From Aporrectodea caliginosa (lineage: Eukaryota; Annelida; Clitellata; Crassiclitellata; Lumbricidae): a stretch of 64,000 nucleotides of DNA. A program made the translations under genes and the position numbers. This document shows positions 1-9,255 of the stretch, one piece after another. Each line of letters starts with the position of its first letter. Position 1 is the first letter of the stretch. The notes under the pieces were generated by a model. The model was not told where the DNA came from, searched no databases, and saw only the letters and a program-made list of their open reading frames with translations. The stretch lies in NCBI GenBank assembly GCA_020284085.1, contig JACEVL010000430.1, positions 62,001 through 126,000 of the forward strand, written 5' to 3'.

Positions 1-376
1 TGACACGCAGCCAAATCGCTGGTTTTTTATATCCCGGGATTATATAAAGTGCCTGAGTGAATTGGGGATTTTACAAATTGCCTAAAAATTTCAGGCATTT
101 TACAAAATCCCTGATTTTACACATTGCCTGTAATCATCAGATTTAAGGGATTTTACAAAATCCCTGGTTTTTTTCAGGTAGTTTGTAAAACTTCGATAAT
201 TTTCGTCACTTTCAGGCAATCTGTCAAATTTTCATCATCAGATTTCAGGGAATTTACAAAATCCCTGGTTTTTTCAGGGATTTTGTAAAGTGCCCTGAGT
301 GAATTGGGGATTTTACAAATTGCCTAAAAATTTCAGGCATTTTACAAAATCCCTGATTTTACACATTGCCTGTAAC
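1..376. repeat. Duplicated block of palindromic GGGATTTTACAAAATCCC units
   Basis: A ~90-bp sequence starting GAGTGAATTGGGGATTTTAC occurs at about 55-142 and again at 298-376, nearly identical. Between them GGGATTTTACAAAATCCCTG and its complement alternate with CAGGCAATTTGT-like steps. It is probably part of a transposon end or satellite continuing left of the window. Confidence 0.8.
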
Positions 377-559
377 ATATATATCTGTATGCTTGTATCT
401 GGGTGTTTTCATGGCTTCTTTAAGCACTACTAATGAAGTTCAGCTTGTTTAACTTAACTTTGTACACTGACACTTCTGTTTATGTATGGGTGTATGGCTG
501 TATGCATACGCACATGTATATAATACAACTGCCTTTTATATCGCCCTTTTTCCAAAGGT

Positions 560-733
560 GGCCCAGAGCTCAGAAGTGCACACGCCTCGGTGGTGCAGAT
601 GCAATTATATTGCAGAGCAATTCTGCGCGAAGGACTTGCTCACGGACCCTACACAGTAACCGCCCCGGACGAGGATCGAACCCGTACTCTCCGCGTTACA
701 GGTCAACCGCTCTAACCAGTCGACCACGCTGGA
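560..733 (-). repeat. tRNA-derived SINE (Thr-like head)
   Basis: Minus strand from 733: A-box TGGTCGACTGG and B-box GGTTCGATCCTCG in the spacing of a tRNA, with CCTGTAA at the anticodon-loop position (TGT). The anticodon stem does not pair, so it is a SINE head; the body runs to about 560. It is upstream of the first exon in the window. Confidence 0.6.
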
Positions 734-878
734 ATGTGTATGCTCATATCTGGGTGTTTGTGTATATATCTGTATGATTGTTTGTGGGTGTTTTCATGGC
801 TCCTTTTAAGCACTGCTTATGAAACTTGTGCAACTTGTTTAACTTTTCAAATTACCTTTACCTTGTTTAACTTTTTAG

Positions 879-939
879 CATCAGAGGCGACAGAAACTTA
901 TGCGAGCGTCATCTATGAAACTCCAGACATGGCCGAGCA
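879..939 (+). CDS. IGF2BP: IGF2BP exon: RRM2 strand beta3 and start of helix alpha2
   Basis: Exon after a TTTTTAG acceptor, with GTAAGT donor at 940. It enters with two bases of a split codon (CA) and reads SEATETYASVIYETPDMAE, leaving CA for a codon completed by the next exon. It aligns with the family stretch just before 'AIMKLNG' in RRM2; TYASVIYE is the RNP1-like beta3 strand. It is the first exon in the window, so the gene is 5' partial. The assignment rests on phase continuity with the exon at 3976 and on RRM logic. Confidence 0.78.
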
Positions 940-999
940 GTAAGTTGCCTCTTTATGTAAAGAAAGATTCCGACTGGTGTCTTGTACGTTGTCGAACAA

Positions 1000-1063
1000 A
1001 GGATTTGAACTCTAGACTGCAGCACGGGACTAACAGAGTACCACTGTACTGCAACATTACCAA
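1000..1063 (-). repeat. tRNA-like fragment (SINE head)
   Basis: Read on the minus strand, the segment has a B-box-like GAGTTCAAATCC and an upstream A-box-like TGGTACTCTG. It is too degenerate to be a working tRNA gene and resembles the head of a tRNA-derived SINE. The full element ends are not visible. Confidence 0.3.
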
Positions 1064-1639
1064 TCATTACGAGGGGTTGTCCATAAAAGACAGAAATGAC
1101 CTTATTTGGAACCCTCCATTTTCTCTGCCCGTATTTGGCATTACTCTCCCGAACGTTTGCATGCCAACAGGGTACTAGAGCCTATATCAGGCTACCCTGT
1201 TCATGTATGAGGCATAATGTGCTATGGAGTGGGTTACTTTGATCCTGCTAGTACAACAGATGGACTCCAGATCCAACACAGTACAGACTGTCTGCTATCT
1301 GAGGCAGACACTGTAATGAACTAACTCTATACACTAAATTTAGATGTGGACCGATGCATTGGGCAAGGGGAGGGACTTACCCAACCTTGTCTGCAGTAGA
1401 TTGCCTCTCCCTTCCCATTTTTGTGAACCTCTTTAATGGATAAACCGATTGAACCCTATAAGAATAACAATGTACGGTAATAATAGCTTTAGCTTATATG
1501 CATATGTTTACATATTTTGTGTTCCTAGTCTGACAAAACTGATGAAGTTCTGTTGCATTCTGACTTTGATACTGCTTTGTCTGTGATAAGTTTCACCCAA
1601 AGTCTGACTGATAATTAATGTTCTCATGTGCTGTTCTAT

Positions 1640-3975
1640 TTCAGTCTGAAAGTTGTGTTGTGAGTCTGACTGATGATGTTCTATGTTCTGTACTCTTTCA
1701 GTCTGAAAATGTTTTGTGTCTGACTGGTAATGTTCTGTTCTCTTTCAGTCTGAAAATGTGAGTCTGACTGGTAATGTTCTGTACTCTTTCAGTCTGAAAA
1801 TGTGAGTGTGACTGGTAATGTTCTGTACTCTTTCAGTCTGAAAATGTGAGTGTGACTGGTAATGTTCTGTACTCTTTCAGTCTGAAAATGTGAGTCTGAC
1901 TGGTAATGTTCTGTACTCTTTCAGTCTGAAAATGTGAGTCTGACTGGTAATGTTCTGTACTCTTTCAGTCTGAAAATGTGAGTGTGACTGGTAATGTTCT
2001 GTACTCTTTCAGTCTGAAAATGTGAGTCTGACTGGTAATGTTCTGTACTCTTTCAGTCTGAAAATGTGAGTCTGACTGGTAATGTTCTGTTCTCTTTCAG
2101 TCTGAAAATGTGAGTCTGACTGGTAATGTTCTGTTCTCTTTCAGTCTGAAAATGTGAGTGTGACTGGTAATGTTCTGTACTCTTTCAGTCTGAAAATGTG
2201 AGTCTGACTGGTAATGTTCTGTACTCTTTCAGTCTGAAAATGTGAGTGTGACTGGTAATGTTCTGTACTCTTTCAGTCTGAAAATGTGAGTCTGACTGGT
2301 AATGTTCTGTACTCTTTCAGTCTGAAAATGTGAGTCTGACTGGTAATGTTCTGTTCTCTTTCAGTCTGAAAATGTGAGTCTGACTGGTAATGTTCTGTTC
2401 TCTTTCAGTCTGAAATGTGAGTCTGACTGGTAATGTTCTGTACTCTTTCAGTCTGAAAATGTGAGTGTGACTGGTAATGTTCTGTTCTCTTTCAGTCTGA
2501 AAATGTGAGTGTGACTGGTAATGTTCTGTTCTCTTTCAGTCTGAAATGTGAGTCTGACTGGTAATGTTCTGTACTCTTTCAGTCTGAAAATGTGAGTGTG
2601 ACTGGTAATGTTCTGTTCTCTTTCAGTCTGAAAATGTGAGTGTGACTGGTAATGTTCTGTTCTGTTTCAGTCTGAAAATGTGAGTGTGACTGGTAATGTT
2701 CTGTTCTCTTTCAGTCTGAAAATGTGAGTGTGACTGGTAATGTTCTGTACTCTTTCAGTCTGAAAATGTGAGTGTGACTGGTAATGTTCTGTTCTCTTTT
2801 AGTCTGAAAATGTGAGTGTGACTGGTAATGTTCTGTTCTCTTTTAGTCTGAAAATGTGAGTGTGACTGGTAATGTTGTGTACTCTTTCAGTCTGAAAATG
2901 TGAGTGTGACTGGTAATGTTCTGTACTCTTTCAGTCTGAAAATGTGAGTCTGACTGGTAATGTTCTGTACTCTTTCAGTCTGAAAATGTGAGTGTGACTG
3001 GTAATGTTCTGTACTCTTTCAGTCTGAAAATGTGAGTCTGACTGGTAATGTTCTGTTCTCTTTTAGTCTGAAAATGTGAGTCTGACTGGTAATGTTCTGT
3101 TCTGTTTCAGTCTGAAAATGTGAGTGTGACTGGTAATGTTCTGTTCTGTTTCAGTCTGAAAATGTGAGTGTGACTGGTAATGTTCTGTTCTCTTTCAGTC
3201 TGAAAATGTGAGTCTGACTGGTAATGTTCTGTTCTGTTTCAGTCTGAAAATGTGAGTGTGACTGGTAATGTTCTGTTCTGTTTCAGTCTGAAAATGTGAG
3301 TCTGACTGGTAATGTTCTGTTCTGTTTCAGTCTGAAAATGTGAGTGTGACTGGTAATGTTCTGTACTCTTTCAGTCTGAAAATGTGAGTGTGACTGGTAA
3401 TGTTCTGTTCTCTTTCAGTCTGAAAATGTGAGTGTGACTGGTAATGTTCTGTTCTCTTTCAGTCTGAAACTGTCAGTGTGACTGGTAATGTTCTGTTCTG
3501 TTTCAGTCTGAAAATGTGAGTCTGACTGGTAATGTTCTGTTCTGTTTCAGTCTGAAAATGTGAGTCTGACTGGTAATGTTCTGTTTCAGTCTGAAAATGT
3601 GAGTCTGACTGGTAATGTTCTGTTCTGTTTCAGTCTGAAAATGTGAGTCTGACTGGTAATGTTCTGTTTCAGTCTGAAACTGTGAGTGTGACTGGTAATG
3701 TTCTGTTCTGTTTCAGTCTGAAAATGTGAGTGTGACTGGTAATGTTCTGTTCTGTTTCAGTCTGAAAATGTGAGTCTGACTGGTAATGTTCTGTTCTGTT
3801 TCAGTCTGAAAATGTGAGTCTGACTGGTAATGTTCTGTTTCAGTCTGAAAATGTGAGTCTGACTGGTAATGTTCTGTTCTGTTTCAGTCTGAAAATGTGA
3901 GTCTGGCTGGTAATGTTCTGTTCTGTTTCAGTCTGAAAATGTGAGTCTGACTGGTAATGTTCTGTTCTCTTTCAG
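1640..3975 (+). repeat. 44-bp minisatellite with an acceptor, 9-nt cassette and donor in each unit
   Basis: By hand count there are 53 copies of the junction (C/T)AG+TCTGAAA, nearly all at 44-bp spacing; a few units are 39 bp because five bases of the pyrimidine tract are missing. Each unit runs: cassette TCTGAAAAT, donor GTGAGT, branch-like CTGAC, GGTAATGTTCTG, then TACTCTTTCAG or a close variant. Nearly every unit keeps both splice motifs. The left edge decays gradually (1560-1720) and the right edge is the true exon at 3976. Two sub-types alternate (TCTGAC or TGTGAC after the donor). Three acceptors read TTTTAG instead of TTTCAG. Confidence 0.97.
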
Positions 3976-4024
3976 TGCCGTTGATGAGTTGAATGACTTC
4001 GACTTGCGTGGAAACATACTTCAG
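3976..4024 (+). CDS. IGF2BP: IGF2BP exon: RRM2 helix alpha2
   Basis: A 49-nt exon after TTCTCTTTCAG with donor GTGAGT. One base completes CA+T (His), then AVDELNDFDLRGNILQ. The exon ends on a codon boundary. It matches the RRM2 end of the family (human 'AIMKLNGHQLENHALKV'), so the next exon's VELANAN would be beta4. The acceptor is the last unit of the tandem splice-site array. Confidence 0.85.
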
Positions 4025-4044
4025 GTGAGTCTATACCACGTCTA

Positions 4045-4140
4045 TCAGTTTGATTAATGCCACTGAGGTCTGGACTGTCAACTGAGAAGTTGAGGGTTGG
4101 ATTCCCCGCTAAAGGTAGAAATTTGTCTCGAGATTCTTTT
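4045..4140 (+). repeat. tRNA-like SINE fragment
   Basis: The B-box-like GGGTTGGATTCCCC is followed by a tail (AGAAATTTGTCTCGAGATTC) that recurs near 7980-8010 after another tRNA-like head. The shared tail supports one SINE family in these introns. Confidence 0.35.
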
Positions 4141-4156
4141 ATGTCACTGACTTTAA

Positions 4157-4217
4157 CCCTTTAACAACGAGCTGTCTGGTTTCCCATACATTTTAGTACA
4201 TGCATGTCGTTAAAGGG
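4157..4217. mobile_element. Tiny piggyBac-type MITE flanked by TTAA
   Basis: A 61-bp segment with ends CCCTTTAAC and GTTAAAGGG, flanked on both sides by TTAA (4153-4156 and 4218-4221), the target duplicated by piggyBac transposons. There is no coding capacity. Its small size leaves room for chance. Confidence 0.55.
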
Positions 4218-4950
4218 TTAAATAGACTGTACTGAGATTCATTGGTTCCCTGTGCATCTTGCTAGCACAGGATTGTATGTTGCCTTTTAAGAACCTGTCC
4301 AGGGTACCAGTACATGCATGGTTCAAGAGATTAGGTATGAGCTGAAAATGTACTTCCTGACCAGATTGTTACGTTGTACCTTAGGCTAAAAGGTAAATAG
4401 ATAACGGTAGAAGAGTTGTTTAATGCGCTTTCAGAGGTTCCTCGGAGAAAAACGATCCTAAGGTCAAAAGTTCGTTCAGCTGAGGAGTTCATGACCACAG
4501 CCAAGCCATATAATAAATCCTACTTTTAGTCCTCATTAAGTGGTATTCTGACCAGTGGTATTCTTTCCACATGACCAAAAAACCATTCCAAGTCTTTTCT
4601 GGAATTATTTCCCATTGTTAAATTGTTTTAAGAATCCAGATTTTATAGGAATTCGTGTTCATAATGAGACATTATTATTCAGAGGCTTCAATCTGCTCAT
4701 CCAACACAGGCTGCTTCTCTGTCTTGCTGGATTGACTTTGTGCTGTTGACCTGATTTTGAGGAAACCATCAGTTGTTGCCTTGTGCATTAGGCACTGGTG
4801 CTACATAAGTTGCTAGTTGTTTATTGGTTTATTTATAAGAAACAAGCCAATAAACAATAAACACGAGCTTTATCTCATTTTGCATTGATGTGTAAGGTGC
4901 CGCATGTCTGTCTGAGCGTTGTACCGTTGGTTTTCGGTTTCTTTGTTCAG

Positions 4951-5069
4951 GTTGAACTGGCGAATGCCAATAACAAGTCGAATGGTCGACCGAACCGACC
5001 CAAGTTACCACAGAACCAGGGACAGGGCCAGGGAAATGGCGGGAATCGCGGATCGGGAATTCCTCTGAG
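4951..5069 (+). CDS. IGF2BP: IGF2BP exon: RRM2 beta4 and linker to KH1
   Basis: Acceptor TTTGTTCAG, donor GTAAAC. It reads VELANANNKSNGRPNRPKLP followed by a Gln/Gly/Asn-rich run ending SGIPLR. Homologues carry a similar Gly/Arg/Gln-rich linker before 'PLRLLVP'. Entry is phase 0, and the exon leaves two bases (AG) to be completed by G at 5889, giving Arg. Confidence 0.9.
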
Positions 5070-5600
5070 GTAAACCCGCTCGGTTTCAAACGATTGAGTT
5101 CCATACTCTGCAATATGTTATGGTTTAGAAGCGCCTTTGTTTACGCTGTGTAGGTAGGAACAACAGATAGACACAAAGCACAATTCAACTGTTAAAACAA
5201 AACAGCAGTGTTCAGAATTCCATAAAAGTTCAGCTAGCTGTACACAGGTTATTGATACTGGGTTACTGGGTCACCCAGGTACCCAACCAAAGGGTGGCAT
5301 ACGGAACGCAAATAAAACCCGACCAAGGAATTATTACGATTATTGTAAGCAGCTATGATATTAATTACAGGCTCACAGTGAATAATACGCAGTTGCCTGT
5401 GGCCTGAAGTCATAGGTTGGGCGGTATCAGATTGCAGTTGACAGTTGCCATCAGTGTTGTCTTGGCTTCAACCGTTCTCCAGCCGAGGATTGGCTGCACC
5501 GTGACAATTCTCTTCCATCCAGAAATTAAGTACAACAGCATAAAATTTATTTACATCTGTTCTGACAGTGTTTGCATTGTCACTGATAGATATACCTATT

Positions 5601-5857
5601 GCCCACCCGAAAAAGCATTGGATAACACACTGGCATAGAGAGCGAGAGGTACTGAGTTCGAGCCAGTAGGCAGACAGCTTTGTAGGCTGCTATTAGCGCC
5701 GAGTATTGCAGGTTGTCTGTTCTGTTAGTAGTTAACTTAAGATTTATGTCTTCTGTCATTTGTGTTCTTGTGAATTGTTTCAATTGCATAACATGTAAAT
5801 GTACAGCGCAGTGTGTTTGTCAGGCGCTTCAATAAAGAAAAGATTATTATTGTTATT
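5601..5857 (+). repeat. tRNA-derived SINE, family 1 (intronic copy)
   Basis: The head has A-box-like AGCATTGGATAACAC and B-box-like GAGTTCGAGCC. The body contains GTAGGCTGCTATTAG and TGTCTGTTCTGTTAGTAG, and the tail CAATAAAGAAAAG leads into ATT repeats. Copies at 52941-53191 (+) and 27276-27511 (-) align along the whole length, which defines the family. Confidence 0.88.
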
Positions 5858-5888
5858 AACTAAGGAATTAAACTGGTTTGGATTACAG

Positions 5889-5975
5889 GATTGTGGTGCC
5901 TAGCGAGTTAGTTGGTGCAATCATCGGCAAGAAGGGACAGACGATTCGGAACATCACCACTCAGTGCAAGGCCAG
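5889..5975 (+). CDS. IGF2BP: IGF2BP exon: KH1 first half
   Basis: Reads IVVPSELVGAIIGKKGQTIR followed by NITTQCKA, with split Arg codons at both ends. GKKG is the KH GxxG loop that contacts the RNA backbone, and it is intact with two basic residues. Donor GTAAGC. Strong match to KH1 of IGF2BP proteins. Confidence 0.97.
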
Positions 5976-6318
5976 GTAAGCGTAGCTTTTTCATTGCAAC
6001 ATTGTGCACTTGCAATGTAGCAAACATTTATGTTGCACCTTTCGATCTCCTGGAATAAAACTGGGACTTTGCTACCTTACCTTATCAGACCTTGTGATGG
6101 TGTGGCCATCTTCAGCACTGACTTGCTCAGACACATTTCACATGTGTTGCCTGCATCGGTGCACTTGCTGTGCAGTTTAGGTTACTGACTGCTTTTGTAA
6201 TAAATAATAGTAACTAATTGCATAGTTGTGAAGGATAGGACTAAGACTGATGCTTAGCAACATAATGGATTTCCAGAAGAAGCCAGATTGAACTAGCAAT
6301 TTGGAAGTGTCTCTAAGA

Positions 6319-6727
6319 CTGTGGTTCCCAGCCTGGTCATGGCATCCAGCGGTGCCGTGAACCTTCTGTGGGGTGATGCATCTGCATAATATCTGTGCAG
6401 CTCTTTCTGTCAAAGAATGTGAAAAATACTGGTTATCACTAGTGGCATAGGCCTATAACTATTTAAAAAAATTATTGTAGTGTAGAAATAGTTGCTACAC
6501 TGCTGGTGAATACAGGGAACATTGCTCATCATTAAAATAAAGAACTAACTGGAAGAAAAGTAAGTGAAATTTAGGCCAGGTGCCATTGAATGAATGACTT
6601 TTAGTCATTGCTCATCATTAAAATAAGGAACTATCTGGAAGAAAAAAACTGAAATTAAGGCCAGGTGCCATTGGCTGAATGACTTTCATTAAGGATGCCG
6701 TGCTCTGAAAGGGGTTGGGAACCACTG
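6319..6727. mobile_element. Old hAT-type MITE with CAGTGGTTCCCA ends
   Basis: Ends CTGTGGTTCCCAGCC and, inverted at the right, CAGTGGTTCCCAACC, a terminus typical of hAT (Charlie-like) elements. Flanks CTCTAAGA and GTCTAAGG agree at 6 of 8 positions, consistent with a decayed 8-bp target duplication. Inside is an ~85-bp direct repeat (about 6511-6596 and 6597-6681) containing GCCAGGTGCCATTG. Confidence 0.75.
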
Positions 6728-6873
6728 GTCTAAGGGTTAATGTCAAGCTTTGCTGTAGGTAGGGTTTGTGATTATGTTTTCAAGAATTTCATTTGTTATA
6801 CAGATCGCTGGCCTTGGCCATTACTGATATGTGATGAGAAAATTTCCGAAATTGCTGATTTTGAACATTTCAG

Positions 6874-6916
6874 GGTTGACGTTCATGGCAAAGAAAACTC
6901 CGGTCTGCTGGAAAAG
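6874..6916 (+). CDS. IGF2BP: IGF2BP exon: KH1 middle (43 nt)
   Basis: Acceptor ACATTTCAG. One base completes Arg, then VDVHGKENSGLLEK. It matches the family motif 'VHRKEN..G..EK' in KH1. The donor GTTGGT is weak; a second GT at 6921 would add GTTG and shift the frame, so 6916 is preferred by homology. Ends on a codon boundary. Confidence 0.93.
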
Positions 6917-7256
6917 GTTGGTAGCTAGCATTTTAATATTTTGCAGATGGAAACAAAGGACTTTTACTCCAGGACCTATGAATGCTATAGAAAGCCTCTA
7001 TCTTGTACCTTTTACTAACCTATTAGAACTTATTCTCATTGACTCGAGTCCAAACAAGGACAGTTTCGTCCGTAGATAATACTTTAAATACCGTAAAACT
7101 TTATACTATACAACTGTAATTTGATAATGCCCTACTTACAAAGTTAGAAGTGAACATGATGCCGGGCAACCATTAAGAGCCATAGGTAGACTGGAAGAGG
7201 TAAGTTTTTTAGTTTATAGTGAAAGACAGTTTGTCTAAGAGTTGTGATAACCTTGA

Positions 7257-7575
7257 CCCCAGCATTTATTTGTACAGATCAATTGTACCCAGGCAGTAGG
7301 TGGAGACTGGTGTTTAATAGGTGCTGGCGTCTATTTGCACAAGTCGTTTTTGCCACGTGGTAAAATACCATGCTGGGGTGGGGCTTGTTTTTACCATGAA
7401 TACTGATAACTACACTTCTAAAGCTTAGCTGCTTGTCTGCTCAGATAACTAGTTGCCAGTGACCGACTTACGCACACACGCAGAGCCCAACCGACAAAAT
7501 AGGCCAGCATTTATTTGCACAGATTTTATACTCCCAGCATCTATAGGAGACTGGGGTTTAATTGGGACGCATTGC
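7257..7575. repeat. Direct repeat pair with CCAGCATTTATTTG motif
   Basis: Two ~70-bp copies (about 7257-7326 and 7503-7575) share CCAGCATTTATTTG(T/C)ACAGAT and GGAGACTGG(G/T)GTTTAAT. They may be the two ends of an unrecognised element. Ends and target duplication could not be fixed. Confidence 0.4.
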
Positions 7576-7781
7576 TTAACAGAAGTTTTAAGGTGACTGC
7601 TTCTAAGTTGATTGAGGTACAAAATGTGTTGGCAGTGAGCAGTTACATTAGCAGTATGAGCTGATGTTTGTGGAGAGCTCTGTCATGTCTGCTAGTTCTT
7701 GTTCGTGGTCATATTGTCATACTTTTTATGGGAATGTTTTTTCTTTGTGTCATTTCAAAAGATTTTTCTATTTCCGTGTAG

Positions 7782-7876
7782 GTAATTTCAATCTTTGGTC
7801 AGCCGGAGAATTGTTCAAACGCCTGCAAGGAGATCCTGAATGTCATGCAACAGGAGGCCAACATGAACAACCGAGG
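7782..7876 (+). CDS. IGF2BP: IGF2BP exon: KH1 C-terminal half
   Basis: Acceptor CCGTGTAG, donor GTGGGT. Reads VISIFGQPENCSNACKEIL then NVMQQEANMNNR, matching the final KH1 helix (family 'ENC.NACK.IL.VM..EA'). Enters in phase 0 and leaves GG for a Gly codon completed at 9003. Confidence 0.95.
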
Positions 7877-7927
7877 GTGGGTTGAGATGTCTAGCGGAAA
7901 TAGGTTTTCCTAGATAGTTAAAGTGCA

Positions 7928-8015
7928 GGATAGTCTAGTGGTTTAGCCTGCTGGAATGTCGGTCGTGATGGAGTTCAAATCTCTGCCAGTGCAGAAATTT
8001 GTTTAGAGATTTCAG
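7928..8015 (+). repeat. tRNA-like SINE fragment
   Basis: A-box-like TAGTCTAGTGG and B-box-like GAGTTCAAATCTC are spaced as in a tRNA, followed by GCAGAAATTTGTTTAGAGATT, similar to the segment near 4110. The acceptor ends do not pair, so this is a SINE head and not a tRNA gene. Confidence 0.45.
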
Positions 8016-8461
8016 AAGAGGCCTGCCTTCATGTGCCAAGGCTAAGAAAAGAAAGTTGCTAATGCTTCATATCAATGGTTGTTGCTCATGCTAGCTTATG
8101 GGACTGCTTTTCTGCTACTTCTTGTGCCTCTTGATTTCTTAAGGGAAGGCCTTGGTTAACTGGTTTTACGTGACGAATTTGTTAAACCTGCTTATATTGG
8201 AAAATTTATGTAGTGCCTTTTTCGAACCTAAAATGCTGTATTTCTGTGGATTTCTCAATCAATCTAAGCTTTAAGACCTCATTTATTGAATAATGGCGGT
8301 CTGTCATTCCCGGTCAGTTTAAACTGTTGGACATGAGTTATCGAACTCTTTGCTCACAATCCAGGCATCGGTGGCATTTGACATGTATTGTTCTGGTTCT
8401 CTGCCTCCTAGCCAGGTTCAAATGTCCAACATCACCTTTCCTCTCACTGTTGGGCTCTTAT

Positions 8462-8811
8462 TATCCATCTAGTTTAAACTTAGGAAATCTTGCTTGAATG
8501 TTTGAGCCACAGGCTAAAAAGTCAAATCTTGCGACGACTAATTCGATCACTTACAATCATTCAATCGTCATGAAACTTTCCAGATAGACTCGCCCTTGCA
8601 GACACTTCATTGTATAAAAATTTCAGCTCCCAAAAAAGGCAAGCTTATAGAATCAGGGACTAAACTTTTCGAATCGGGGACTCAACTTTTCCGATTCGCT
8701 GCCTGCCATTGGCCGCAACAAAAACGGGCGCGTGCCTCATTAAACGCACGCTATGACGTAAAATGAACGCGACTATTTTCAGAGTACACGTTATAGGATA
8801 CTAGATGGATA
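8462..8811. repeat. 350-bp segment bounded by a 12-bp perfect inverted repeat
   Basis: TATCCATCTAGT (8462-8473) and its exact complement ACTAGATGGATA (8800-8811) bound a segment without an ORF. This resembles a MITE, but no target duplication is clear. It lies in the intron before the KH2 exon. Confidence 0.4.
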
Positions 8812-9002
8812 TAGTAAAATGTTTTTACGGGCTGTATTTTTATTTGAGCTTTCCATATCCATCTGTCATCATCCAATCCAGCATCATCTGTCTTAGTCTT
8901 CCTCTTGATTTCCTCCCCTCCTTGTTTCCTTTTGACATTTATATTACTTAAATATTTATATATATTTTGACATTTATGCTTACGTTTGGTGGTGAAATTT
9001 AG

Positions 9003-9119
9003 GCTTGTCGTTCTGAAGATGTTGGCAGATGACCGCTACTGTGGCCGCATCATCGGCAAGGAGGGCAAGATGATTAAGAAGATTCGCGAAGATACGGATA
9101 CGAAGATCACTGTGTCAAA
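9003..9119 (+). CDS. IGF2BP: IGF2BP exon: KH2 first half
   Basis: Acceptor GAAATTTAG, donor GTACGT. Reads LVVLKMLADDRYCGRIIGKE then GKMIKKIREDTDTKITVSK. The GKEG loop and TDTKITVS strand match KH2 of IMP proteins, where human has 'LIGKEGRNLKK..QDTETKITIS'. Split codons join both neighbours. Confidence 0.97.
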
Positions 9120-9255
9120 GTACGTCTTCATTACTTAAATCTTTCGGTCTCGTTTCTAGAGATTAACTGAGGCAGGATTCGATGTAAAGAAGCAGACGAT
9201 AATGATTTTGCCTATCAAGACGATGATGTTGTGTTTGGAATGATTGACTTCCCAC

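Larger units (their letters stand above)
940..3975 (+). other. Intron containing a tandem splice-site array
   Basis: Intron between the two RRM2 exons. The first 600 bases hold a tRNA-like fragment on the minus strand (about 1000-1063) and unique sequence. From about 1640 to the acceptor at 3975 the intron is almost entirely a 44-bp repeat (separate entry). The acceptor of the next exon is the final TTCTCTTTCAG of that array. Confidence 0.8.

Noticed and set aside
662..733. Functional tRNA-Thr gene on the minus strand
   Set aside because: A and B boxes are present but the anticodon stem does not pair, so it fits a SINE head better.
1640..3975. CRISPR-like array (regular repeats at constant spacing)
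   Set aside because: The whole 44-bp unit is repeated with no unique spacers, and the context is a eukaryotic intron.
6921..6922. Alternative donor GTAGCT for the 43-nt KH1 exon
   Set aside because: Use of this site would add four bases and break the frame into the next exon; the donor at 6917 keeps KH1 homology.
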